A DNA stretch of 64,000 nt from Methanosarcina flavescens (GTDB lineage Archaea; Halobacteriota; Methanosarcinia; Methanosarcinales; Methanosarcinaceae). Under the pieces are notes generated by a model. The model had not been told where the DNA came from. It searched no databases and worked only from the letters and a program-made list of their open reading frames with translations. Below, piece after piece: positions 38,083 to 46,447 of the stretch (position 1 is its first letter; every line of letters starts with the position of its first letter). Where the stretch lies: assembly GCF_001304615.2 (NCBI RefSeq), contig NZ_CP032683.1, forward strand, positions 186,001-250,000, read 5' to 3'. A program made the position numbers and the translations under genes.

Positions 38083-38433
38083 TCAGTGATGTTGAATTAG
38101 TGCTATTTTGACTCCGTTTGGGTCTTCTAAGAAGGCAAGGGTTCCAACTGTTATTGGTGTGGGTTCCATTGTGATTTTGGCACCTTTGGATTTGAGTTCT
38201 TCCACTGTAGTGTTTATGTCTTCAACATCCATTCCTACCGAAAACAGGCCAGTTTCATGTTCTGTATTCATTATAAGCTCTATCATAGCATCCCCTTCCC
38301 CTTTCAATAATGTGATTGTTACTCCAGGTTGAGGGTTGTGCTGGCTATCTATTTTAAGTCCCATAACTTCCGTGTAAAATTTAATCGATTCATCCATATC
38401 CTCAACTATGATGGTAGCGTATTTAACTTTCAT
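38083..38433 (-). CDS. VOC/glyoxalase-fold protein
   Basis: 116 residues from ATG 38433 (after GGTG); the longer start at 38463 adds a leader outside the fold. Single vicinal-oxygen-chelate module: [37 protein letters not shown], and the closing [14 protein letters not shown]. Related to glyoxalase I and antibiotic-resistance VOC proteins. The metal ligands are not certain from sequence; substrate unknown. It is downstream of the toxin-antitoxin pair on the same strand but 300 bases away. Confidence 0.85.
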   Translation of the reverse strand: MKVKYATIIVEDMDESIKFYTEVMGLKIDSQHNPQPGVTITLLKGEGDAMIELIMNTEHETGLFSVGMDVEDINTTVEELKSKGAKITMEPTPITVGTLAFLEDPNGVKIALIQHH

Positions 38434-38550
38434 ATTTATCACCATATGAATACTGTTTATCATTATTTATTAATGTTGAATCTGGTAATTTTTTATCTAC
38501 GAGCTGTCACAAAAACCGCTTTTAATCCTTTTTTGCCTCTTTTACGGAAT

Positions 38551-38626
38551 GATACATATCAATTCCCTGTCCTGCCGTGGATAAATTACGCATATTTCGC
38601 ACATGGATTTCGAAAACAGGGAAAAA
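38551..38626. repeat. Unassigned 76-bp repeat, copy 1
   Basis: ATATCAATTCCCTGTCCTGC and the following GTGGATAAATTACGCATATT...GGATTTCGAAAACAGGGAAA match 44805-44880 at most positions, with scattered substitutions and a small gap. No ORF explains both copies. Probably a relic of a repeated element. Confidence 0.6.
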
Positions 38627-38730
38627 CTTTAACATCTGTGCATCAATGAAATAGAAAAAACAGATTATTCCTCCGGGCACACGAAGGAAGTTTTCAAGGG
38701 GCTGCCAGAAAAATAAACAAAACTTCAAAG

Positions 38731-39000
38731 TCAAAATATTTTATCGTGATGGTCGTAATCTTCCAGGGTTATAGTCTTTGATTCCTCATCAATAGAAAAA
38801 ACCAAAACAAAATGCTTATCGATATGCACTCTTTTTAAATGGTTCATCGGAGCTTTTAAATTCTTGTATCGATGTGGATATTCCAGGATCTCATTTGCTT
38901 TATCTAAAATAATTTCAAGTTGTTTTTTATTCTTTTTTGCTAATTTTTCAAATTTACTATCAAGTTCCGATCTGATTTTCAAAAAATACATAAAAATCAA
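38731..39000 (-). CDS. RelE/ParE-type toxin
   Basis: 89 residues. Typical fold pattern: FLKIRSELDSKFEKLAKKNK, a helix with KANEILEYPHRYKNLKAPM, then HLKRVHIDKHFVLVFSID and the final LEDYDHHDKIF. RelE-family toxins act on mRNA at the ribosome or, for ParE, on gyrase; the C-terminal YDHHD suggests the RelE/YoeB-like mRNA nuclease group (inference). Its ATG overlaps the antitoxin stop by four bases (ATGA), so the two are translationally coupled. Confidence 0.88.
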   Translation of the reverse strand: MIFMYFLKIRSELDSKFEKLAKKNKKQLEIILDKANEILEYPHRYKNLKAPMNHLKRVHIDKHFVLVFSIDEESKTITLEDYDHHDKIF

Positions 39001-39236
39001 AGACCATATCGTTTCCTTAAGTTTTCAACCGTGCCTACTTCTATAGCTTCCTGTTTTACTATTTTCTTCAGTTTCTCAACGTACTCAGGCTTTAACTCTG
39101 GCTCTAAAATTTCTTCTTCATACTCTTCAGCCATTTTGTTAATAGCAGCACTTTTGTCCTTTAAACCGTATTTGGCCTTGATAATATTCAAAATTCGATT
39201 AGTGCGCTCATCAATGTTTATTATCGCTTGAACCAT
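38997..39236 (-). CDS. Ribbon-helix-helix-like antitoxin (DUF2683 type)
   Basis: 79 residues. The N-terminal strand VQAIINIDERTNRILNIIKA, followed by GLKDKSAAINKMAEEYEEE, is the DUF2683/RHH-type DNA-binding antitoxin of archaea. The C-terminal part (KPEYVEKLKKIVKQEAIEV...NLRKRYGL) would wrap the toxin. Two 11-bp direct repeats lie just upstream and may be its operator. It is the first gene of the two-gene operon, as usual for antitoxins. Confidence 0.85.
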   Translation of the reverse strand: MVQAIINIDERTNRILNIIKAKYGLKDKSAAINKMAEEYEEEILEPELKPEYVEKLKKIVKQEAIEVGTVENLRKRYGL

Positions 39237-39243
39237 GTATATC

Positions 39244-39276
39244 CCATATTAATAGTAGGTTAATACCATATTAATA
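39244..39276. promoter_or_regulatory. Direct-repeat operator/promoter of the toxin-antitoxin operon
   Basis: CCATATTAATA occurs at 39244-39254 and 39266-39276, 22 bases apart, which is two helical turns. It begins 8 bases before the antitoxin start. RHH antitoxins commonly bind such spaced repeats to repress their own operon, and the TATTAATAT core may also be the TATA box. Confidence 0.55.
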
Positions 39277-39692
39277 TATGCCATTCTACCTTGCCAAGAT
39301 TTAATTTCCACTGGCTTTTTGAGTCCGACCACTATAATATCTAGAAAAAAGCTTAAAGAAACAGCAATGTATGATTTATAGCAAAAAATAGGTCATGAAA
39401 CTGAAACGAAAATATATTATAATGTAGACTGTATCGAACTAAGGCGTAAATATAGGAAGTAGATACCAGATAACAGATTTAAAACATTGAAAAGGATTGG
39501 GGAAAATTCAGAAATGAGAAGGCAAACTTATGATGCCGTTTGCAGTCCAGGTTCATCATGCACTTGTTAATAGTATTCATATTGGCAAATTTGCGGATAG
39601 GCTGCAGAGACCTGGATAAAGTGTAGATTGCAGGCATAATGGGAGATTAGAATGCTTAAAGGGAAAAAATTAGGACGCGGTAACGATTATTT
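39277..39692. other. Intergenic region, nothing recognised
   Basis: 416 bases upstream of the antitoxin operon and downstream of the pentapeptide gene. No coding-like stretch, RNA or repeat that I can support beyond the operator repeats at its left edge. Confidence 0.35.
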
Positions 39693-40298
39693 TCAGATAA
39701 TTTTGATTCCCAGGAACCTCGCAGCAAGTTCTGTTGCTTGCCAAGCATTAACTATAGCCCCTCTGAGTTCGTTGCGTGTATCGGATACTATCATCCCGTC
39801 AATGATACAATCCGATAAGTCGATGTCTTTGAGTGAAGTTTTAAAGAAGTCTGCTCCTGTGAAATTAACCTCTTTCAGCTTGGGCTTCTTTAACCGAATC
39901 TCGGATAATAAGGCTTCCATGAAGTTGCAGCCATGAAGGGCACAGTTCTCCAGTACAGAACTTGAAAAATTTGCATATCGAAACGAACTATCCACTAGAG
40001 AGGTTTCTTTCATATGGCTCTTGCTGAAGTTGCTGCCATCGCCCTTGCACGTTAAAATTTTGGAGCCTTTCCAGTAGCTCCCCGTAAAAATGCAATTTGC
40101 AAAATTGCAGTTATCAAACACCGAATCGTAAAAGCTGGCTTTTGAAAAATCACATTTGTTGAACTGGCATTGTATAAACTGTATCGATTCAAATTTCATC
40201 CTTGCGCTATCGATATCCGAAATAATCTCGTTTTCAAAGCGCATCCTTTCTATAAAATTGTCATCAGATTGTGCGGTTATAATTCTGCTTTCCAACAT
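39693..40298 (-). CDS. Pentapeptide-repeat protein
   Basis: 201 residues from ATG 40298, after GGAG at good spacing; the ORF extends to 40451, but that leader is hydrophobic and has no ribosome site. Most of the protein is pentapeptide coils: FESIQFIQCQFNKCDFSKAS, FYDSVFDNCNFANCIFTGSY, FRYANFSSSVLENCALHGCN, NFTGADFFKTSLKDIDLSDC. Such folds imitate DNA (Qnr/MfpA) or serve as binding scaffolds. The short C-terminal helix (RGAIVNAWQATELAARFLGI) resembles the end of Qnr-like proteins, but gyrase protection is not shown. It follows the HEAT-repeat gene on the same strand. Confidence 0.8.
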   Translation of the reverse strand: MLESRIITAQSDDNFIERMRFENEIISDIDSARMKFESIQFIQCQFNKCDFSKASFYDSVFDNCNFANCIFTGSYWKGSKILTCKGDGSNFSKSHMKETSLVDSSFRYANFSSSVLENCALHGCNFMEALLSEIRLKKPKLKEVNFTGADFFKTSLKDIDLSDCIIDGMIVSDTRNELRGAIVNAWQATELAARFLGIKII

Positions 40299-40506
40299 GC
40301 TTCCATCTCCAGATATTGAGGTTCCAAAGAATGATAATATGAATGGTTTGGACGAAGTTAAGAGCGAGAACAGCAGTGAAGTGCCTGAGAAAAAAATAGA
40401 GGCAGAGTAGAAGTGGAGGAGAGAATTTAGAAATACTGAACTTGACTTCATCTCCGTTTGTCTCCCTCATCCACCAGATGCTACCGCTGGATAGCAAAAG
40501 ATAAGT

Positions 40507-42195
40507 TTACTGCCTTTTATAGTCAGAAAGTCTCGAAGCTGCCGATCTATAAAGCACCCATTTTTCATACCCTATCCTCTGGATTCTTTTACCTGAGGCT
40601 CTTGAATACATCTTGGCTCCGGGTATCAGGCTTAATAATCTACTGACATGCCTGTAACGCTCAAGAAGGCACTGTTCCTGGCTGATATCATCAAGCTTCT
40701 GAAAAATAGACATATTTTCAGGAATAAAGGGAATTTGAACTCTAAGAGTGCTGAGCAAAGACTCAAGCTGCCTGTCCAGTTCTTTCCTATCTTTCTCAAG
40801 ATCCTGGAAACTCCATGTCTTGACCCTCTCATTTACAGCACATGTAATTTTTTCCGTAGGCTTGCCTTTTGCCTTAAAGCATGCTGTTCTTGCTTTATAC
40901 CTGATTCCGGAAAGAATCTCTTTTAGCTTCTGTTCCGTAATTACTTTTCCCGTTATTGAACACTCTTTTCTCAAGTTTTTTTGCTCAAGAATAGCATCTT
41001 CTTCCATAATATCCAGAATTCCTGAAGCTCTGTCAAAAGCCTCTATGCTGGCCTCAAGAAGTTTCTTCCGGGCAGGTAAATCTCCGGCAGTCAGATTTCC
41101 TGCTGATAGAAGGAGGTCTGAGAATTCTTCCATAATTTTAAGAAGTCTCTTGTCTTCTTCCAGATACTTGATCTCATGGGTTACCTCTGAAATATATTGT
41201 TCACTCTCAAGTCTTGAAGATCTCCTCCCGAAAAGAATCTGTAAGAGAGCGTTGTAAAAGGGATAGTATAATCCGGGAATAGCAGTGCTGGTAGAGGCCT
41301 CAGTCGAATCTTTAAAATATTTGACTGCTTCTTTAAGCCCAAAAAGATAAGTAGCTTCGTTTTCAGCCTTGAGAGCCTTCCAGAGAGAAGCTTTTCCAAG
41401 AGATCGAAGTGCATACATACGGACGTAGATATAAGGGTTACCAATAAGAACCTGTAAGTCTTTCAATGCCTGTGTTTTATCAGGTACATAAAAAAAGGCA
41501 GATCCAAGGGTTCTTGTTGCTACCCTTTGAACAAAGTTATCACCGTGAGTCGAAAGTCTGATAAGGTCGCTCCAGACTTTCGCTTTATCCGGAACTTCTG
41601 AATAACCTGACGAAAGAGCAAGTACAGCCTCTTTTCTTACCTCTCTGTCTTCAGCGGATGTAAGCCTCATAAGATCGTTCCATGTTTTTTGCTTATCATC
41701 TGAGTATGCAAATGCAACAGTAAAAAGCTCTGCAGCTTTCTTCCTGAGCAGGGAGTCCGGACTCTCAGCAAGCTTTACAAGGTCAGAAAAAACGGTAGAT
41801 TTTTCCTCAACTACCGGAAAGACACGCGAAAGCATGCTTGCAGCACCCTTTCTAACACCTGTGTCCGTATCACCAGATATCTTTAGAAGTTCATTCCATA
41901 TATCCTGTTCTTTGCCTGATTTTAGCGAATAAATAGTAAGAAAAGAATCGATCGCACCTCTTCTTATCTGCGGGTCCGGATCCGAACTGAGTCGAAGGAG
42001 TTCTTCTATAATTTTCTCTTTTTCTGGAAGACCTGCATATGATTTTGCAAGAGACTCTTCTGAATCTTTTCTTAAATATTTGTATCTGTCATCTGCAGGT
42101 TCCAGGAAACTAAAGGTGGATATTCGGCATCTTTTTTCTTTGACCTGCTTACATTCGATCCTATCCTCGCTTCTCATTTCTCTTTCCCTTATCAT
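40507..42195 (-). CDS. HEAT-repeat protein
   Basis: About 562 residues from ATG 42195 (AGGAG upstream); the frame is open to TTG 42243. The first half has some seven HEAT/armadillo-type repeats of about 40 residues, each with a W-x-D/E-L-x-R/K-L ... D-x-x-V/I-R-x-x-A/G pattern (KVWSDLIRLSTHGDNFVQRV). The second half is helical and charged, with no known domain (YISEVTHEIKYLEEDKRLLK, DLEKDRKELDRQLESLLSTL). Such solenoids bind proteins or nucleic acids. The pentapeptide gene is 208 bases downstream on the same strand, so the two may work together. In methanosarcinas, similar HEAT fronts are often joined to NTPases; none is attached here. Confidence 0.78.
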   Translation of the reverse strand: MIREREMRSEDRIECKQVKEKRCRISTFSFLEPADDRYKYLRKDSEESLAKSYAGLPEKEKIIEELLRLSSDPDPQIRRGAIDSFLTIYSLKSGKEQDIWNELLKISGDTDTGVRKGAASMLSRVFPVVEEKSTVFSDLVKLAESPDSLLRKKAAELFTVAFAYSDDKQKTWNDLMRLTSAEDREVRKEAVLALSSGYSEVPDKAKVWSDLIRLSTHGDNFVQRVATRTLGSAFFYVPDKTQALKDLQVLIGNPYIYVRMYALRSLGKASLWKALKAENEATYLFGLKEAVKYFKDSTEASTSTAIPGLYYPFYNALLQILFGRRSSRLESEQYISEVTHEIKYLEEDKRLLKIMEEFSDLLLSAGNLTAGDLPARKKLLEASIEAFDRASGILDIMEEDAILEQKNLRKECSITGKVITEQKLKEILSGIRYKARTACFKAKGKPTEKITCAVNERVKTWSFQDLEKDRKELDRQLESLLSTLRVQIPFIPENMSIFQKLDDISQEQCLLERYRHVSRLLSLIPGAKMYSRASGKRIQRIGYEKWVLYRSAASRLSDYKRQ

Positions 42196-42309
42196 TCCTT
42201 TTTTCTCCTCTTTCCATCTCTCCTTCTCCCTCAATTTCTTCAAACTTACATATTCTTCAAATGAGTTTGAGTTATGTATAGAAAGTCGGAATGATTAATA
42301 ACAGTACTC

Positions 42310-42530
42310 TTTTGAAATAGGGTATGGGGATACTGAGTATGCTATAGAGGGGAAGGGAAAACGGTCTTATTGCTACACGGCTCAGGAGGAGGTTATGATC
42401 AGGGACTTTGGGCTGGCAAAGTATTTTTCGGGGACGGGCATAAGTTCACTCAGTTTTACGATATGGCTATCCTCATTCATCCATTCCGGATGATGCTCGT
42501 ACTGCACAAAGGTTGAACAAACATATAGTA
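42310..42530 (+). pseudogene. Alpha/beta-hydrolase remnant
   Basis: Pieces in different frames restore the start of an alpha/beta hydrolase: YGDTEYAIEGKGK, then after a one-base shift TVLLLHGSGGGYDQGLWAGK (the H-G-S-G-G oxyanion-hole motif), and after another shift SSIPDDARTAQR. The nucleophile elbow and the rest are missing. It lies before the catalase gene with no start signal. Confidence 0.6.
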
Positions 42531-42756
42531 ATAAATGTTAACCAAAACTAATATAAGGTTATAATTGTATTCATAGTAAAACCAAGCAGCAAAGACATTT
42601 GCTTTTATAGGTGAAGAGATTTTGAGGCTCGTCAGGTCTATGGGGAAGAAATAGTTTACATGCTTAAATTCTGCTGGAAATGGTTTTTTTCTAATAGACT
42701 TGATAACTTCTAATTTGAACATGAAAAAGTTGAGAACATATAGTTGAGGGTATTTT

Positions 42757-44454
42757 ATGAAGGGTGACAATTATAAAAATCCAATGGATAAAAATGAATT
42801 AGGGGAGCCACTTCCAAGCAGAAATCAAACAGTAGGGGAAACTCCTGAATTAACTACAGTAGCAGGAGCTCCAGTGGAAAACAATCAGGACAGCATGACA
42901 AGCGGTAGACGCGGACCTCTTATGCTACAGGATATCTGGTTTCTGGAAAAATTAGCACATTTTGACAGAGAAGTAATTCCAGAACGCAGAATGCATGCAA
43001 AAGGCTCAGGAGCATTTGGAACATTTACTGTAACTCATGATATTACCAATTACACTAAAGCAGCCATATTCTCTAAAGTAGGAAAGCAAACCAAAATGTT
43101 TGCACGTTTTTCTACTGTAGCGGGTGAGCGTGGAGCAGCTGATGCAGAGCGTGATATTCGTGGTTTTGCTTTGAAGTTTTACACTGAAGAGGGCAACTGG
43201 GACATGGTAGGGAATAACACGCCTGTATTCTTTTTCAGAGACCCTCTAAAGTTTCCTGATTTGAACCACGCTATTAAACGTGATCCGCGTACCAATATGC
43301 GTAGCCCGAATACTAACTGGGACTTCTGGACATCATTACCGGAAGCTCTGCTACAGATAACTATTATTATGGGTGATCGTGGAATACCTTCTTCTTACAG
43401 GCACATGCATGGATTTAGCAGTCATGCTTACAGTTTAATAAATAAAGATAATGAACGGGTATGGGTAAAGTTCCATTTCAGGTCACAACAGGGTATAAGA
43501 AACCTCACTGACCAGGAAGCTGAAAGAGTTATTGGAATGGATCGCGAAAGCCATCAAAGAGACCTTTACGAAGCCATTGAAAAAGGCAATTTCCCAAAAT
43601 GGAAAATGTATATACAGGTTATGACAGAGGAACAGGCTAACTCTATGAAGAATAACCCCTTTGATCTGACTAAAATGTGGTATAAAAAGGATTTCCCACT
43701 GATACCTGTGGGTGAATTTGAGTTAAACAAAAATCCTGAAAACTACTTTGCAGACGTGGAACAGGCTGCTTTTTCACCGGCTAACGTAGTCCCAGGAATT
43801 AGTTTTTCTCCGGACCGCATGTTGCAGGGACGTTTGTTCTCTTACGGAGACGCACAGAGGTATAGATTAGGTGTGAATCACCATCAGATACCTGTGAATT
43901 CTCCTCAGGGTGTTAAAAACTATCACAGTTTCCATAGAGACGGAAAGATGAGAGTTGATGGCAATAGAGGAAGCCAACTGAATTATGAACCCAATAGCTA
44001 TGGAAACTGGAAAGATCAACCTCAATATGCACTTCCAGTTGAAAAAACAGGTTCAATAGATATCTTGAGGTATGATTTCAGAGAAGATGACAATGATTAT
44101 TACACCCAGCCAGGAGAGTTGTTCAGAGCTATGACTCCTGATCAGCAGCAGGTTTTGTTTGAAAATACCGCCAGAAATATGGGCGATTCTACTCTCCAAA
44201 TCAAACACAGGCACATTTACAATTGCTATCAGGCAGATCCTAAATATGGTGAGGGCGTTGCAAAAGCACTGGGGATAGACATCTCAACTGTTGATTTAAA
44301 TTTGCCAGAGCGTACTTCAAGACAAGCCAATTATGAAGCAAACAATAAGCATCCTGAATTAAATCAACCTACAGAGAAAAAAGATTCAGGCAGGGAAATT
44401 GACACTAACGGCGATCCTTACATTGAACCCGAAAATGATCCGTGGCTTTTGTAA
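42757..44454 (+). CDS. Monofunctional haem catalase
   Basis: 565 residues; breaks down hydrogen peroxide. Catalytic His80 ([14 protein letters not shown]), distal Asn at 153/154 ([11 protein letters not shown]) and the haem-ligand Tyr363 in [12 protein letters not shown] are all present, so the enzyme should be active. The N-terminus has a polar leader ([20 protein letters not shown]), and the C-terminus ends about residue 565, the small-subunit size. GAGGG lies just before the ATG. No regulator is adjacent. In anaerobic methanogens catalase is patchy and often thought to be acquired; its place amid decayed accessory genes fits that (inference). Confidence 0.95.
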   Translation: MKGDNYKNPMDKNELGEPLPSRNQTVGETPELTTVAGAPVENNQDSMTSGRRGPLMLQDIWFLEKLAHFDREVIPERRMHAKGSGAFGTFTVTHDITNYTKAAIFSKVGKQTKMFARFSTVAGERGAADAERDIRGFALKFYTEEGNWDMVGNNTPVFFFRDPLKFPDLNHAIKRDPRTNMRSPNTNWDFWTSLPEALLQITIIMGDRGIPSSYRHMHGFSSHAYSLINKDNERVWVKFHFRSQQGIRNLTDQEAERVIGMDRESHQRDLYEAIEKGNFPKWKMYIQVMTEEQANSMKNNPFDLTKMWYKKDFPLIPVGEFELNKNPENYFADVEQAAFSPANVVPGISFSPDRMLQGRLFSYGDAQRYRLGVNHHQIPVNSPQGVKNYHSFHRDGKMRVDGNRGSQLNYEPNSYGNWKDQPQYALPVEKTGSIDILRYDFREDDNDYYTQPGELFRAMTPDQQQVLFENTARNMGDSTLQIKHRHIYNCYQADPKYGEGVAKALGIDISTVDLNLPERTSRQANYEANNKHPELNQPTEKKDSGREIDTNGDPYIEPENDPWLL

Positions 44455-44804
44455 CTATTAAAATTGCCATTAGCGGTACTATCAGGTCTAAGAGGAATAA
44501 ACAATTTACAGGCTTGAATGTAGCTGAAATAGTTCTTAGTCCTCATAGACTTGATAATTCCTTTTTTTAATTCTTTTGGAGTATAGGGTAATGATTTGGC
44601 TTTTAATCCGTTGTTTATAACAGACACTTATATTTTTAAATTTTAGTATTGTTAATTAAACATAGCTAACTATTTATTTATATATTTCATTAAGAGGAGA
44701 ATTTTATTACTTTTCATGCTATAATCAACAGCGTTAGATATCGAAAAAAGGCCTATGATCTTTCAGAATTTTTTATATTTAATGCTCCGTTTCTCATTAC
44801 ACAG

Positions 44805-44880
44805 ATGATATCAATTCTCTGCCTGCCTTGGATAACATTCACGCATATCTCGCATACGGATTTCGGAAACTGGGAAAAAG
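44805..44880. repeat. Unassigned 76-bp repeat, copy 2
   Basis: Diverged copy of 38551-38626 in the same orientation (ATATCAATTCTCTGCCTGCC ... CGCATATCTCGCATACGGAT ... GGGAAAAAG). It stands 33 bases before the MITE target duplication. The rest of 44455-44912 shows nothing else. Confidence 0.6.
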
Positions 44881-44920
44881 CGCAGCCAATTTATATATCT
44901 AGAATTTATTTTCTAATTTT

Positions 44921-45042
44921 GGCTTTGTAGAAACCTATCTAAATCCAACCATACGGGACTGAAGGTAAGTAATTAAACATCGATCAGTATATTCATTTCA
45001 GATCGATAGAGATACTTTACTTCTGATGATTTCTACAAAGCC
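44921..45042. mobile_element. 122-bp MITE with 13-bp inverted ends and 8-bp target duplication
   Basis: The ends GGCTTTGTAGAAA (44921-44933) and TTTCTACAAAGCC (45030-45042) are perfect inverted repeats. The 8 bases CTAATTTT stand directly outside both ends (44913-44920 and 45043-45050). It has no coding capacity. The ends resemble the 18-bp terminal repeats of the IS5-type element at 26664-27673 (GGCTCTGTAGAAATCC), so that transposase could have moved it. An 8-bp duplication is known for the ISH1 branch of IS5. Confidence 0.88.
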
Positions 45043-45128
45043 CTAATTTTAGAGTCTGCCTAATAATTTCAATGTTCTTGAAGTATTTTTGATTTAGTTC
45101 TTCTTTATTAAAAGCTTTCTATCAAAAA

Positions 45129-45851
45129 TTAATTGCTTTGTCTAGAGATTTGTTCTCTCTTCTTTTTTAATAGGTCAAATATTATATTACCTAGTATGAA
45201 CACAATGCCGGGAAGTATATATATGAAAAACTTTTCGAATCCAAGAGGTCGGTTCTCTGAGACTTTAAATTCATATATATTGTATGATACCAATGAGTTT
45301 GAATTTCTATCGAAAAGATATATAAATATTCTCCAATCACCTATTAATTTTTGATCTTCACTTGGTAGCTTAAATACAAAATTTAATTTATTATCACCAT
45401 CTTCTGAAGAAATATCATCTTTTTTTGTCAATAAATCTTCAGGAGCGTTAATGGGAGTATTTATTTTAGGATAGACTCCTCTTATCCTTTCTAATGGATC
45501 GCAGATAAGAATTCTATATTCTGGATTTTCAATATTTTTCTTTCCTTTGTTGTTAATTGTAATAGAAAATTTTAAATCTTCTCCATATTCTATTATTTCC
45601 TTATTATTTACTTCCATCTCCACGTAATATATTGGATCAGTATTTAATAAATATAGATTTGTAGGATAAATTTCTGGCTCGGTATTGTAAATTAGATACT
45701 CCTTTTCATCAAAAGAAGGTACAGGAATATGGACGTTAAAAAGTTGGGCAATTACTGTTAGGAGCATGGCAAAATTAATGATGACGCCCCATTTGAGCCA
45801 TTTTAGATTTATTTTGTCAAAGTTTTTAGCAATATCATCCTCATTTATCAT
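45129..45851 (-). CDS. Two-helix membrane protein with an extracellular beta domain, unknown
   Basis: 240 residues. One membrane helix near the N-terminus (LKWGVIINFAMLLTVIAQLF), then about 140 residues of beta-rich sequence (EYGEDLKFSITINNKGKKNI, EDQKLIGDWRIFIYLFDRNS) like CARDB/Ig-type surface modules, and a second helix near the end (FFIYILPGIVFILGNIIF) followed by a basic tail. AGAGG precedes the ATG. No family assigned. It is AT-rich, in the island with the large frameshifted membrane gene. Confidence 0.6.
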   Translation of the reverse strand: MINEDDIAKNFDKINLKWLKWGVIINFAMLLTVIAQLFNVHIPVPSFDEKEYLIYNTEPEIYPTNLYLLNTDPIYYVEMEVNNKEIIEYGEDLKFSITINNKGKKNIENPEYRILICDPLERIRGVYPKINTPINAPEDLLTKKDDISSEDGDNKLNFVFKLPSEDQKLIGDWRIFIYLFDRNSNSLVSYNIYEFKVSENRPLGFEKFFIYILPGIVFILGNIIFDLLKKKREQISRQSN

Positions 45852-46447
45852 AAAAACCTCTTATTATTAAACAAGAATATGACTATTTCGTTTTTATTAC
45901 ACTCGTTTATTTACACATTATTTAATTGATATTTTTTTGGCGCCTCATATATAAGCCAGTTAACTTTAAAGATATGCTATTAAGATCAAAAATAATAGAA
46001 AGTAATAAGAATAAGTTATAAAGCATAATGTCAATAAATGTTAAATTTTATATTAATGATATCAAAATAAATTACCTTCTCTTTGTATTGTGATAAGGCT
46101 CCACAGCCCGACTATATTGAGATAGAAAAGTGCCGCAAGATCCTAATGCGGTATCTAAGAGTATAGTTAAAATTTTTGTAACTATAAGATTTACGAATTT
46201 AAGCCAGAGTAAAATTGAGAGGAAGGGGAAGAAATAAGTAGAAGTATATATTACCCATATTGGGATATTACCCCAAGCCATACGTGTTCTCAAACTCTAG
46301 AGTTCTGATTTTGTACCTTAGATCATGTATAACAGCCTTATCGTTACCAGTCATTGAAAACAAGTACATGCCCTAAGGCGACAGGGCATAGTATTTATCA
46401 AAAAACGTACTCAAAGAAAGTGATATTGAGTTCAGAAATAAAGGGGT
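45852..46447. other. Intergenic region with a hairpin
   Basis: 596 AT-rich bases. The hairpin ATGCCCT-8-AGGGCAT (46368-46389) lies past the end of the minus-strand gene and could end its transcript or be a small RNA element. Short minus-strand stretches, such as TGNDKAVIHDLRYKIRTLEF at about 46290-46350 and a 73-codon ORF at 46072-46293, look like debris without start signals. Confidence 0.4.

Noticed and set aside
40156-40410. Plus-strand ORF with the acidic tail EVPKNDNMNGLDEVKSENSS
   Set aside because: The tail looks natural, but the first half is antisense to clear pentapeptide coils. The minus-strand gene has the better start and family match.
46072-46293. 73-codon minus-strand ORF
   Set aside because: One hydrophobic stretch but no ribosome site or family; the frames around it look like debris.
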